The notes beneath the pieces are model-generated. The model saw only the letters and a list, made by a program, of their open reading frames with translations. It was not told where the DNA came from and made no database searches. Source: Cichorium intybus (taxonomy: Eukaryota; Streptophyta; Magnoliopsida; Asterales; Asteraceae). From it: a stretch of 64,000 nt of DNA. The stretch covers positions 80,663,894 to 80,727,893 of the forward strand of contig CM042010.1 of assembly GCA_023525715.1 (NCBI GenBank). The letters run 5' to 3'. This document shows positions 36,650-49,832 of the stretch, one piece after another. Within the stretch, counting starts at the first letter, position 1. Every line of letters begins with the position of its first letter. The translations under genes were made by a program, and so were the position numbers.

Positions 36650-37709
36650 TGTTGGAAATCCATGTTCATGTTATGAGTTTCAAAAACTAGAAGTTGCAAC
36701 GGAAGCATAAAATCATGAACACGAATTTCATTCCAAGAGGATCATGCTACATGCATGTAAAGATAAGATGAAGAACAAGCATAGATTAAGTTCAAGATCA
36801 TAACCTTTGTTCTTGGGTTGATATGGACGAATTTGATGGCTAGGAATCAAGTTAGAGTCCCTCTATTGTTGATCCACCACAAGCTTGAACACCCTTGAAT
36901 GCTAGTTCCACAACTTGCAAGATTAAACCTCCTTTCCTTTGAAGCAAAAATCGAATTTTGCTTAGTGTTCTAGAGAGATTTTTTGGCTGATTTTTCTTTG
37001 AAGTATAAAGATGTTAACTAGCTTCATATGTTCGGCCATGCAAGCTTGAAAGGGAGAAGAAAAAGATATTTTACTTAAAGAATGAGCCTTTCTACTTTCC
37101 ATGGTCAAGTGTTGGGAGAAAACAAGCATCTATGACCACTTTTAATTAAACAATTATAAACTTTAGAAGCATGGGGAGACATGGAATGGCTGAACATATG
37201 GAGGGTAAAAACAATTTTTATAACATCCTTTTATTATTTATAAACTCTTAATCAAAGTTTATAAATAATAAACCTTTATACTTTTGTTAAATGGAATAAC
37301 TTTTAAACCATATTAATGTACATGAAACCCTTTCAAACATGTAATATATATGATGTAAATATATTTACAACATGCATATTACATTTTATTTAATTTACCA
37401 TTTAAATTAAATAAAAGGTTTACTCATAATACAATTAAATCATTTAACAACTTAAACAATTTAATTGTTATACATAATTATTTCATCACATATGAATTAT
37501 TGATCAACCTTTAATATTGGAGTTATTATTATAATTATTTAAATAATAATAACTTACAAGATTAAATTGCAAGTTTAGTGTCATTTGATGTTAAATTTAA
37601 CATTTCAAATGATCAATTGGTGTCAAACTTGTTGTTGGTGTGACCCTATAGGATCATGTATTATTAGTAATATCATTTTATGATCATCCTTGGGCATATA
37701 GAACTAACA
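36650..37709 (-). repeat. 3' LTR of Copia-4
   Basis: On the minus strand it starts TGTTAG (37709) and ends CCAACA (36650), about 1060 bp. The long TA tract of Copia-1 is missing. Confidence 0.92.
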
Positions 37710-37710
37710 A

Positions 37711-37720
37711 TCTCCCACTT
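37711..37720 (-). other. Polypurine tract of Copia-4
   Basis: TCTCCCACTT on the plus strand is AAGTGGGAGA on the minus strand, adjacent to the LTR, identical to Copia-1 and Copia-3. Confidence 0.86.
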
Positions 37721-38490
37721 GCACAAGGTTGCATCATAGAATTATACAGACAGTGATAAACGTCTAGCAACATTTCACTGCCCCTAATAACACATGACAT
37801 AATGCCATTCAACAACATCCAGTTCTTCATAAGCACGAGGCTCTAATTGATGTACAAGGTTATCTATCAATTATCCCTTTGTCACAGACATCATGTCGAA
37901 CGTGAGACATGGATCTTAATCATTCTCATTTTATGTTCAACTTTCAATCAGGCGCCTTAGATGTCTAACTCTCAACACATAAGAGGAACAAATCCCGTCT
38001 TGACTACATACGCCCCTCATATAGTTAGTACTATACATGAGTATGGTCTGTATGATTTTCTATTTTTCAAGAACAACGATGAACCATATCAAAGCATAGC
38101 ACTTCCTATACTTGAGTCCCAAATATGTATCTTAGGTCTAAGGATACAATGATAATACCTTTATTCAAGAATCACTTATGATGATGATCCATGGAGTGAT
38201 CTTGAAACAGGTCAAGTCCAATACTTGTTCACTAACAAGTACCTATGAATTTGGTTGCAACCTTTTGCTACTTTTACCCATAAAAGTCAACCAATCCAAT
38301 TCATATTAGTGTTACTTCATAATTGCTCCCACAATTATGATCGACTATGGACATTTAGAATAATTAGATTATTCAAGGATTAAACATGCTAATATTAAAA
38401 CTCACAATTATGAATGAAACATCACGTCACATATATTACATAATTCTTGTTGTTTACATAATTTTATATTCATAAAACACTAAACACAAA

Positions 38491-39279
38491 TCAAATCCAT
38501 TCATTAGATAAACGAAGTCCTATACCCTTAGCGTGACTTTCATGCTTAGCTTGGGATAAAGACTTTGTGAATGGGTCTGCCAAATTCTGATCTGTATGAA
38601 CCTTGTGAATACTTATTCACCATTCTTAACTTCATGTCTTATGTAGTTATACCTTCGGTGAATGTGTTTGGTCTTTTGATGCGATCTAGGTTCTTTTGCT
38701 TGAGCTATAGCACCTAGATTGTCACAGAAGATTTCTATAGGGTCCCGAATGGAAGGAACAACCCCTAGATCTTCAATGAACTTTCTCATCCAGACAGTTT
38801 CTTGAGCAGCTTCCGAAGCAGCAACATATTCTGATTCTGTAGTGGATTGTGCAATCACTTCTTGTTTGGAACTCTTCCAAGACACGGCTCCTCCATTTAA
38901 AATAAAGACATACCCAGATTGAGATCTCGAATCATCCCTATCCGTTTGGAAGCTTGCGTCAGTGTAACCCCTTACATTTAAGCTTTCTTCCAAACCACCA
39001 TAAACTAAGAACATATCTTTAGTTCTTCTCAAGTACTTAAGAATGTTATTGACAGCAGTCCAGTGGGCTTCACCTGGGTTCTGTTGATACCTACTAGTCA
39101 TGCTTAAGGCACATGAGACGTCGGGCCTAGTGCATAACATGGCATACATGATAGACCCAATTGCCGAAGCATATGGGACATGTTTCATCCTTTCAAGTTC
39201 AGTCCTAGTGCTTGGGCACTGAGACTTACTTAGGATGGTGCCATGTGGTATTGGCAAGAATCCTCTTTTGGAGTCTATG
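38491..39279 (-). pseudogene. Copia-4 RT/RNase H C-terminal fragment, broken
   Basis: On the minus strand it encodes the end of RT and the RNase H domain (GYTDASFQTD, STTESEYVAASEAAQE, CDNLGAIAQAKEPRSHQKTKHI). One base is missing near 38613, so the frame ends about 40 codons early. The ancestral stop is at 38491-38493. The YVDD part is absent because the truncation falls downstream of it. Confidence 0.9.
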
Positions 39280-39549
39280 GACCATCCCTTAACAATCCTT
39301 CTATTTGCTTCTATATTTCTCTTCTTGTATGGTTTGTTTCTTTGCAGGTTGTTTCCTTTTTTGTTATTGTTTTGTTTCTGGTTCCATGTACTGTTTTGGT
39401 TTCTAGTTTAGCTTTGTTGTTGTCCTTTGGGGCCTGTCCCGATGGATTTTATGTTTTTTCCTTTGGTGGGGAGTCCCAGCCTCTTATTGTATTAATTCTT
39501 TTTATTAATAAAATTTGCCAGAGGTACCGTCCTCTTTACCCAAAAAAAA
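39280..39549 (+). mobile_element. LINE tail B, fused to Copia-4
   Basis: The last ORF2 codons (TATGGACCATCCCTTAA), a 3' UTR, the hairpin AGAGG (39520-39524)/CCTCT (39531-39535) and eight As match LINE tail A closely. On the left it abuts truncated Copia-4 with no satellite between them; on the right it meets satellite. A deletion joining a copia and a LINE is the simplest reading. Confidence 0.88.
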
Positions 39550-42500
39550 TTATCCATAACAATCACAACGCTTCATAATGGTCCATAACACATCGCAACC
39601 CTACGTAATGATCCATAACCACAACAACCCTTCATAACGGTCCATAACCCATACAAACATGTATAATGGTGCATAATCCCATCACAACCCTTCATAATGG
39701 TCTATAATCCAACACAACCCTTTCTATAGTCCATAACCCATCGCAACTCTTCATAATTAACCATAACCTATCACAACCCCTCATAATGGTCCATAACCTA
39801 TCATAACCCTTCATAGTGGTCCAAAACCCATCACAACCTTCATAATGGTCCATAACCCATCACAACCCTTTATAATGGTCCATGACCCATCATAACCCTT
39901 CATAATTGACCATAATCCATCACAACACTTCATAATGGTCCATAACCCATCGCAACCCTGTATAACGGTCCATAAACATAACAACCCTTCATAATTGTCC
40001 ATAATGCATACAAACCATCATCATTGTCCATAACCCATCACAACCCTTTATAATGGTCCATAACCGATCACAACCCTTCATAATAGTCCATAACCCAACA
40101 CAACCGTTTCTATGGTCCGTAACCCATCACAACTCTTCATTATTGACCATATCTATCAAAACCCCTCATAATGGTCCATAACCTATCATAACCCTTCATA
40201 GTGGTCCATAACCCATCACAACGTTCATAATGGTCCATAACCCATCACAACCCTTTATAATGGTCCATAACCCATAAAACCCTTCATAATGGTCCATAAC
40301 CCATCACAACCCTTTATAATGGTCCATAGCCCATCATAATCCTTCATAATTGAGCATAACCCAACACAGACCTTTATAATGGTCCATAACCTAACACAAT
40401 CCTTTCTATGGTCCATAACCCATAACAACCCTTCATAATTGACCATAACCTATCACAACCCTTCATAATGGTCAATAACCCATCATAATCCTTGATAATT
40501 GTTCAAAACCCATCACAACCCTTCATAATTGAGCATAACCTATCACAACCCTGTATAATGGTCCATAACCATAACAACCCTTAATAATGGTCCATAACCC
40601 ATACAAACCTTCATAATAGTCCATAACCCATCACAACCCTTCATAATTAACCATAACCCATCACAACCCTTCATAATTGACCATAACCCATCACAACCCT
40701 TGATAATTAACCATAACCCTTCACAACACTTCATAATGGTCCATAACCCATCGCAACCCTTCATAATGGTCCATAACCATAACAACCCTTAATAATTGTC
40801 CATAACCCATACAAACCTTCATCATGGTCCATAAACCATCACAACCCTTCATAATGGTCCATAACCCATCACAACCCTTCATAATGGTCTATAACCCAAC
40901 ACAACCCTTTCTACGGTCCATAACCATCACAACTCTTCATAATTAACCATAACCTATCAAAACCCCTCATAATGGTCCATAACCCTTCATAGTGGTCCAT
41001 AACCCATCACAACCTTCATAATAGTCTGTAACCCATCACAACCCTTTATAATGGTCTATAACCCATCACAACATTCATAATGCTCCATAACCCATCACAA
41101 CCCTTTATAATGGTCCATAACCCATCACAACCCTTCATAATTGAGCATAACCCATCACAACCCTTCATAATAGTACATAACCCGACACAACCCTTTCTAT
41201 GGTCCATAACCTATAACAACCCTTCATAATTGACCATAACCTATCACAACCCCATAATGGTCAATAACCTATCATAATCCTTGATAATGCTTCATAACCC
41301 ATCACAACCTTCATAATAGTACATAGCCCATACAACCCTTGATAACGGTCCATAACCCATAACAACCCTTTCTAATGGTCCATAACCCATCTCAACCCTT
41401 TCTATGATCCATAACCCATTGGAAACCTGCATAATGGTCCATAACCATAACAACCATTCATAATGGTCCGTAACCCATGCAAACCTTCATAACAGTCAAT
41501 AACCCATGACAACCCTTTATAATTATCCATAACCCATCACAACACTTCATAATGGTCCATAACACATTGCAACCCTGCGTAATGATCCATAACCACAACA
41601 ACCCTTCATAATGGTCCATAACCCCTACAAACCTGCATAATGGTCCATAACCCATCACAACCCTTCATAATGGTCCATAACAACCCTTCATAATGGTCCA
41701 TAACCCATTCAAATGGTCCATAACCATAACCCTTCGTAATGGTCTATAACCCATACAAACCTTCATAATAGTCAATAACCCATCACAACCCTTCATAATT
41801 ATCCATAACCCTTCACAACACTTCATAATGGTCAATAACACATCTCAACCCTACGTAATGATCCATAACCACAACAACACTTCATAATGGTCCATAGCCC
41901 ATACAAACCTGCATAATGGTCCATAATCCCATCACAACCCTTCATAATGGTCTATAACCCAACTCAACCATTTCTATGGTCCATAACCCATCACAACTCT
42001 TCATAATTGACCATAACCTATCACAACCCCTCATAATGGTCCATAACCTATTATAACCATTGAGAGTGGTCCATAACCCATCACAACCTTTATATGTTCC
42101 ATAACCCATCACAACCCTTCATAATTGACGATAACCCATCACAACCCTTCATAATTGACCATAACCTATCGCAACCCTTCATAATGGTCAATAACCCATC
42201 ATAATCCTTCATAATGGCTAATAACCCATCACAAGCTTCATAATAGTACATAACCCATACAACCCTTCATAACGGTCCATAACCCATCACAACCCTTTCT
42301 AAGGGTCGAAAACCCATCACAAACCTTTCTATGGTCCATAACCCATCGCAACCCTACATAATGGTCCATAACCATAACAACCCTTCATAATGGTCCATAA
42401 CCCATACAAACCTTCATAACAGTCCATAACCCATCACAACCCTTCATAATTGATCATAACCCATCACAACCCTTCATAATTGACCATAACCCATCACAAT

Positions 42501-42920
42501 CCTTCCTATGGTCCATATTCCAGCACAACCCTTTCTATGGTCCATAACCCATCACGACCCTTCATAATTAACCATAATCCGTCACAACACTTCATAATGG
42601 TCCATAACCCATCGCAACCCTATATAATGGTCCATAACCATAACAACCCTTCATAGTTGTCCATAATCCATACAAGCCATCATCTTGATCCATAACCCAT
42701 TACAACCCTTCACATTGGTCCATAACCCATCACAACCCTTCATAATGGTCCATAACCCAACACAACCCTTTCTATGGTACATAACCCAGCCCAACTCTTC
42801 ATAATTGACCATAACCTATCAAAACCCCTCATAGTGGTCCATAACCCATCATAACCCTTCTTAGTGGTGCATAACCCATCACAACCATCATAATGGTCCA
42901 CAACCCATCACAACCCTTTA
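39550..42920. repeat. 30-bp satellite array, segment 7
   Basis: About 3.4 kb of satellite. Variant units here (for example CCCTGTATAATGG, CTACGTAATGATCC, GGTCCATAACCATAACAACC) differ from the left-hand arrays and match the segments at 43160-44540 and 56487-61273. This right-hand array therefore forms its own subfamily. Confidence 0.94.
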
Positions 42921-43121
42921 ATAAAGAGGTTCCAAGTTCTAATCCCACTCCCTCCCTTTCCCCATAGGGAGTGTTAGGTTTCAATCAGGGGATGGCCACT
43001 GGCCACCTCTCTACCCCCGTAGGTGATTGACCCGGACCACCCTGCTGCCAGGTATGCGTGGGCCCCGAGGTTGCTTCATCAGGGTCATCCAAAGGATGGG
43101 TCGGGTGGGGTCCTCGGTTAC

Positions 43122-43159
<38 letters not shown>
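42921..43159 (+). mobile_element. SINE-like retroposon with 37-nt poly(A)
   Basis: About 200 bp of GC-richer DNA unlike its surroundings ends in a pure A37 run (43123-43159). GTTCTAATCCC near 42937 resembles a tRNA-type box B. No box A is seen, so the copy may be 5'-truncated. Two hairpins lie near the 3' end: CCGAGG pairing with CCTCGG, and CATCC-AAA-GGATG. The tail reads CTCGGTTACC before the As, like the LINE tails (CTCTTTACCC). The long intact A run suggests a recent insertion. It could instead be a truncated LINE of another family. Confidence 0.6.
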
Positions 43160-43162
<3 letters not shown>

Positions 43163-44540
43163 ATAAAACCCTTCATAATGGTCCATAACCTATCACAACC
43201 CTTTATAATGGTCCATAACCTATCACAACCCTTCATAATTAGCACAACGCATCATATAGCTTCATAATGGTCCATAACCCAACACAACCCTATCTATAGT
43301 CCATAACCATAACAACCCTTCATAATTGACCATAACCTATCACAACCCTTCATAATGGTTAATAACCCATCATAATCCTTGATAATGGTTCATAACCCAT
43401 CACAACCTTCATAATAGTACATAACCCATACAACCCTTCATAACAGTCCATAACCCATCATAACCCTTTCTAATGGTCCATAACCCATCACAACCTTTTC
43501 TATGGTCCATAACCCATCGCAACCCTGCATAATGGTCCATAACCATAACAACCCTTCATAATGGTCCATAACCCATATAAACCTTCATAACAGTCCATAA
43601 CGCATCACAACCCTTCATAATTGACCATAACCCATCACAACCTTTCATAATTGACCATAACCCATCACAACCCTTCATAATTAACCATAACCCATAACAA
43701 CACTTCATAATGGTCCATAACCCATCACAACCCTGCAAATGGTCCATAACCATAGCAACCCTTAATAATTCTCCATAACCCATAAAAAACTTCATCATGG
43801 ACCATAAACCATCACAACCCTTCATAATCGTCCATAACACATCGCAACCCTACGTAATGATCCATAACCACAACAACCCTTCATAATGGTCCATAACCCA
43901 TAGAAACCTGCATAATGGTCTATAATCCCATGACAACCCTTCATAATGGTCCATAACCCAACACAACCGTTTCTATGGTCCATAACCCATCACAACTTTT
44001 CATAATTGACAATAACCTATCACAACCCCTCATAATGGTGCATACCCTATCACAACCTTCATAATAGTCCATAACCCATCACAACCCTTTATAATGGTCC
44101 ATAACTCATCACAACCTTCATAATGGTCCATAACCCATTACAACCCATTATAATAGTCCATAAGCCATCACAACCCTTCATAATGGTCCATAACCCAACA
44201 CAACCCTTTCTATGGTACATAACCCAGCACAACTCTTTATAATTGATCATAACCTATCAAAACCCCACATAATGGTCCATAACCCTTCATAGTGGTGCAT
44301 AACCCATCACAACCATCATAATAGTCCATAACCCATCACAACCCTTTATAATGGTCCATAACCTATAAAACCCTTCATAATGGTCCATAACCCATCACAA
44401 CCCTTTATAATGGTCAATAACCCATCACAACCCTTCATAATTGAGCAGAATGCATCACAGACCTTCATAATGGTCCATAACCCAACACAACCCTATCTAT
44501 AGTCCATAACCATAACAGCCCTTCATAATTGACCATAACC
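43160..44540. repeat. 30-bp satellite array, segment 8
   Basis: About 1.4 kb of satellite of the right-hand subfamily, between the SINE-like element and LINE-4. Confidence 0.94.
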
Positions 44541-46778
44541 AAAAGGCTAAGGTTAACTGGCTGCGGTTAACTGGCTAAGGCTAAGGCTAGCCTCGATGAA
44601 GAGAGGTTCCTGAAACAAAAGGCTAAGGTTAACTGGCTGCGTGAGGGTGATAAAAATTCGGCTTTTTTCCACAAATCTGTTAAAAGTCGTAAATCTCGCA
44701 ATCGTATTAATTCTATCCAGGATGCTCAAGGTAACTGGATATAGGGGAATGATCTTCCTAATCTTTTTGTCTCTCACTTTCAAGCCTTCTTGGGTTCTGC
44801 CCAGCCTTCCACTGCTATTCGTGATCCTTCTTCCCTCTTCTCTAATAAGCTCTCCCCAATCCAATCTACCGCCATGCTTATTCCTGTTACTGATGCGGAG
44901 GTTAAGTCTGTCTTGTTCCAGATGGGTGATGATAAAGCTCCTGGTTCGGATGGCTTCTCTGCTAAGTTCTTCAAGTCTGCTTGGGATATTGTAGGTCCTG
45001 ATTTCTGTATGGCTGTTAAGGAATTCTTCTATTCTGGCAAACTTCTTAAGTCCTTCAATAGCACCATCCTTGCGCTCATCCCTAAAGTTGATTCCCCTTC
45101 CAAAGTCACTGATTTCCGCCCTATAGCTTGTTGTAACGTTATTTACAAATGTATAAGCAAGATTATTGCGGATCGTATCAAAAACCATCTTTCTTCTCTG
45201 GTTGACGAAAACCAGTCTGCTTTCATCCCTGGTCGTTTGATCACCGACAACGTCCTTCTTGTCCACGAACTCATGCGTGATTATCATCGTCATCGTGGTC
45301 CTCCTAGGTGTGCTTTTAAGGTTGATATTCAAAAAGCTTACGACACAGTTGACTGGTCGTGTCTGCAGAACATCTTGTTTGGGTTTGGTTTCCCCGATCG
45401 TATGATTGACTGGATCATGACTTGTGTTTCCACGGTTGCTTACTCTGTGAGTATCAATGGGAATACTCATGGTTATTTCGACGGTAAAAGGGGCCTTCGG
45501 CAGGGTGACCCCCTCTCTCCTTATCTCTTCACTCTTGTCATGGAAGTGCTTAACCTTATGATCAAGAGAAACATCCATGATTCTGACTCTTTTAAATTCC
45601 ACAGACAATGTGATGATCAAAGTATCACCCATCTCTGTTTTGCCGACGATCTCCTTCTCTTCTGTCATGGTGATAGCTCTTCGGTTAAAATCATATGTGA
45701 TTCTCTTGAGGAATTCTCTGGGGTTTCTGGCCTCCATCCCAATATTGCGAAGAGTGAAGCATTCTATTGTAATGTTGGTGAGAGGACCAGGGCTGCCATT
45801 GACCTTATCGTTAAGTTTCCTGAGGGCTCTTTCCCTGTCCTATACCTTGGGGTTCCTCTCATCACCACTCGTCTTGCCCACAAAGACTGTAAAGGCCTTT
45901 TTGATAAAGTCAAATGCAGGATTAATGACTGGAAAAACAAGTCTTTGTCCTTTGCTGGTCGTCTCCAGCTCATCCTCTCTGTCCTTTCTTCTACTCAAAT
46001 ATATTGGGCTTTTGTTTTTATTCTTCCTAAGTCTATCTCTAACGATATTGAGAAGCTCATGAGAGGCTTCCTCTGGTGCCATGGTGATTTGAAGCGTGGT
46101 AAAGCTAAAGTCTCCTGGAAAACTGTATGCCTTCCTAAGGAACATGGTGGTCTTGGCATACGTAACCTTGATATCTGGAATGTTGCCCTTATGGCTTCCC
46201 ATGTTTGGAGACTCCTTTCCAAGAAAGAGTCCCTATGGGTTAAGTGGATCCACTCATACCGTTTATGTGGACGTAACTTTTGGGATGCCCCCAAAAAATA
46301 CGGTACGGGATTTGCCTGGCGTAACATCCTAGATATGCGGGATAAGATATTGGAGTATATAGTTTCCCAGATAGGTGATGGATGCTCTACTTCTGCTTGG
46401 TTCGATAACTGGCACCCTGCGGGCCCTCTTTCTAAATTCTTGTCTGTCCGTGACATCCATGATGCGGGTTTCACTCCTGAGACTAAGGTTGCTGACCTGG
46501 TTCTTAACGGATCTTGGGTTCGGCCTCATTGTTGGAGAGATTCCCATGGTGCCCTTCTTTCTCATAACCCTCCTTCTATTTCCATGTCCGTTAAACTCCT
46601 TTGGAGATCTAGAGATGGTCAACTCTCCCCTTTCTCTGTTCGTTCTGTGTGGCAGTCTATTCGCCCCTATCACCAACCGGTCCTTTGGTTTCATCTTGTT
46701 TGGTTCTCCCAAAACATCCCCAGACATGCTTTCATTCTTTGGGTTGCTCTTAAAAATCGTCTTAAGACTCATGATAAA
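44541..46778 (+). pseudogene. LINE-4 ORF2 (reverse transcriptase part), 5' portion
   Basis: It encodes the RT region seen in LINE-1: FRPIACCN, KVDIQKAYDTVDW, GLRQGDPLSP and FADDLLLF are all intact. The endonuclease is missing through truncation. TCG has become TAG at 44742-44744. The frame is otherwise open to the Copia-3 insertion, 46778 being the last base before the LTR, and the zinc-binding region continues at 55818. The RT domain has few changes relative to LINE-1, so the two are close relatives. Confidence 0.92.
46774..46778. repeat. Target-site duplication of Copia-3, left copy (ATAAA)
   Basis: ATAAA precedes the left LTR and recurs at 55813-55817. Removing the element restores LINE sequence that aligns with LINE-1 at about 23487-23500, so this is a secure assignment. 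Confidence 0.93.
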
Positions 46779-47148
46779 TGTTAGTTCTATATGCCCAATG
46801 ATGATCATAAAATGATATTACTAATAATACATGATCCTATAGGGTCACACCAACAACAAGTTTAACACCAATTGATCATTCAGAATGTTAAATTTGATTT
46901 AATATCAAATGATACTAAACTTGCAATTTAATCTTGTAAGTTATTATTATTTGAGGAAAAAATAATAATAACTCCAATATTAAAGGTTGATTATTAATTC
47001 ATATGTGATGAATTAATTAATAATGATAATTAAATTGTTTAAGTTGTTAAATGATTTAATTGAATTGTATATATATATATATATATATATACATAAACCT
47101 TTTATTTAATTTAAATGGTAAATTGAATAAGATGTAATATGTATGTTG

Positions 47149-47200
<52 letters not shown>

Positions 47201-47923
47201 CATCATATATATAATACATATTTGAAAGGTTTATGTACAAGAATATGGTATAAAAGTTATTCCATTAAACATAAGTATAAAGAGTTATTATTTATAAACT
47301 TTGTTTATAAGTTTATAAATAATATGGAAATGATATATAATAGTTATTTTAAGCCTTCATATGGCCGGCCAACATCTCCATGTCATTCCTAAAAAGTGTG
47401 TTAATATAATATCAAAAAGAAGTGGAAGATGCTTGGGGTATTCAAGGGTTGACCATGGAAAGTGGCAATGCTCTTTCTTTAAGGATAATGCATGCTTATT
47501 CTCTCCATAAGAAGACCAATATGGCCGGCCATCTAAGGCTAGTTCATTCCATATACTTGTGTTAAAAATCAGCCAAGATAGCTTAAGAAACTCTCTCAAG
47601 GTTGCATGCAAGAATCGTTCAAGCTTCAACATCAAGAGAGTGTTCATTTGCAAGTTTAAAGGGACTAGCATCTAAGGTGTTTTCCTTGTGGGTGGATCAA
47701 CTATAGAGGGATTCTTTCTTGACTCCTAGCCTCATCAAAATCGTCCAAACCAAGAAAATAAGAAAGGGTATGATTTTGAACTTCATCTATGCTTGTTCTT
47801 CATCTTATCTCTTCATGCATGTAGCATGATCCTCTTGGAAGAGAAACTTGTGTTCATGATTTTATGCTTCCGTTACAACTTCAAGTTTTTGAAACTAATT
47901 ACATGAACACATGATTTCCAACA
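46779..47923 (+). repeat. 5' LTR of Copia-3
   Basis: It starts TGTTAG, ends CCAACA and is about 1145 bp. Two TA tracts (about 47068-47091 and 47152-47198) differ in length from those in the 3' LTR. It carries two GGCCGGCC sites. Confidence 0.95.
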
Positions 47924-47925
47924 AT

Positions 47926-47942
47926 TGGTATCAGAGCCATGG
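47926..47942 (+). other. Primer-binding site (initiator tRNA-Met), Copia-3
   Basis: TGGTATCAGAGCCATGG lies two bases after the LTR, a perfect match to the standard Ty1/copia primer site. Confidence 0.92.
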
Positions 47943-49832
47943 CTATATTGCATGTTTAGATAATAAGTTTATTTGGATAAACTTGGTTTTTGGAAGCCAT
48001 GAATGTTCATCTTCTTGAATGAAAGTTTCATGCATGGCTTCTTTGGCAACATGCAAGTGTTTAATCTATGATTTTATGTAACCAACTATATTTTATGATT
48101 GCATGCATTTGGTTACATAATTGTTGCCTTAGAAAAACAAAGTGTTGATTTTCTTATGATTTTATGTGATAAAATGGTGCATAAACAAGCCAAGGACTAT
48201 ATGATGCGTGTTTTGTGTTTGAATTCGATTTGGTTGTAATCTATTTTTTTATTCTAATGGTTTGTAATAATAATTAGTTATTTCCCTCTTTTATTCATTT
48301 TGTAAGTATTAGAATAGTTGTATTCTTTTGTATCTTTTATAAAATGTAACAAGTGAAGGAGATAAAGCCAAAGAAAGATTGCAACTAACAGCTCCATTTT
48401 CCTGCTTTCCTGCTGTGAATTTTGGACCTGTTATGGGACTCAAAATAAATTCATATCTTGGTATTTTGATGCTATACTTGTTGGTAACTTTAATATCTAG
48501 CATATACAATAAGTGTTGGCAAGTATAAGCATCAATTTAACCAAGAATGAAGTCAAGAAAGCAACAAAAACACAAGAAAAGTCTCCTGCTGCCACTGTTC
48601 CTGTCGTGACTTTGAGGAGCCCAAAAGAAAATTCAAAACTCATGCAATGGTGTGAAGAAATGGTGGTTCAAGTATCATTTGATGTTATAAGAAGCTTGGC
48701 AAAATTTTAGCCAAATCGAAGATCATTTGGTTGAGTTTTTTGTCATCTTTTTGTCCCTAGGTTTGGACTTGATATTTCATGTATGGCTCACATAAAATAT
48801 CAAATTAGTTGGCTTGTGTTTATGCACCCATGCATGCATGTGATGATTGAATGTTTTATGATTTTATGTTGTGGATGAAAATAAGATTTTGCATGCTAGA
48901 CAACCTAGATAATTAAACATAATCATCAAGGAGTTTGTAATTTTCAAATTGACATATAAAACATAAGATGTAATACAATTGGTTTTATTAAAATGGGTTT
49001 TATTATAAAACCTATAAAGTCAAGTTTTTATATGAAACAAATAAAATGGAGATTTTATGAATTCTTACAAACTCCAACCCTAAATAATAATGGTAATTAT
49101 TTAGGATTAAAATTGGTTCTCATATATGTGATCAAACTCAAACTTAATATTGGATATTAATTGTAATCTTGACCACAAACAAAGAATCAATAAAATGGAG
49201 ATTTTGTGATTAAGGAACCAATTAACAAAAATAAGATTTTAATGGTACCATGTTCATTGGATGCATGCAATCTACATGATACCATATGTTTTCAAAATTA
49301 GAATTGTAAAACATACAAATCCCTTTCGAAATACGAATCAATGCCGTCTCTCTTAAAGACACTCATGTATCACTTGTATTTCCTTGTGGGATAAAGGATA
49401 CCTAACCACTTGGAGTCTTCTTGTGATACAAGAAGTAGTTTTGCAATATTGATGGGATAAAGGACACCTAACCATTAATAGTTGTCAAAACTACACGTCG
49501 GTTTAAGTGGGATGATTCGTTTGGAAATCTCTTGTGATAAAGGTCACCTAAGCGTTAGAAATCCAAGGCATAGATGGGATCAAACATGCCAAACTTATAA
49601 ATGTTATAATGGGATCCCATAACTCTAGAAATTATATTTGGATATAATTGGTAAACCGTTACCTACCTTGTTGATTCGAATAGGCGGGATAAAGGATACC
49701 TAACCGCTTGTTCGTATTGCAACTTGGATTCTAGACCTTAATCAATTAAAGTTTATGAAACAAGAAAGGGTATTAATTATTAAGGACTTAATATCATAAT
49801 TTACTAAATCGAACCTTGTTAAAATTTTGTAG
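47943..49832 (+). other. Leader of Copia-3
   Basis: About 1.9 kb without a supported gene. The GGGATAAAGG/ACCTAACCA-type motif occurs four times (near 49389, 49455, 49538 and 49687), the same pattern as in Copia-1 and Copia-2. Confidence 0.75.

Larger units (their letters stand above)
36650..39279 (-). mobile_element. Copia-4: 3' half of a minus-strand copia element
   Basis: On the minus strand this holds the C-terminal part of RT/RNase H, the 3' UTR, a polypurine tract and the 3' LTR. It is truncated in the middle of RT at about 39279, where it abuts LINE tail B. The LTR end at 36650 joins satellite cleanly. It lacks everything upstream, while Copia-2 nearby lacks everything downstream of integrase. 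Confidence 0.9.

Noticed and set aside
39550..42920. Telomeric or interstitial telomeric DNA, because of many AACCC words
   Set aside because: No run of the plant telomere heptamer is present; the period is 30 bp with other sequence between AACCC words.
42985..43267. Protein-coding frames across the SINE-like element, including poly-Phe or poly-Lys stretches
   Set aside because: They read through the poly(A) run and into satellite, so they are not genes.
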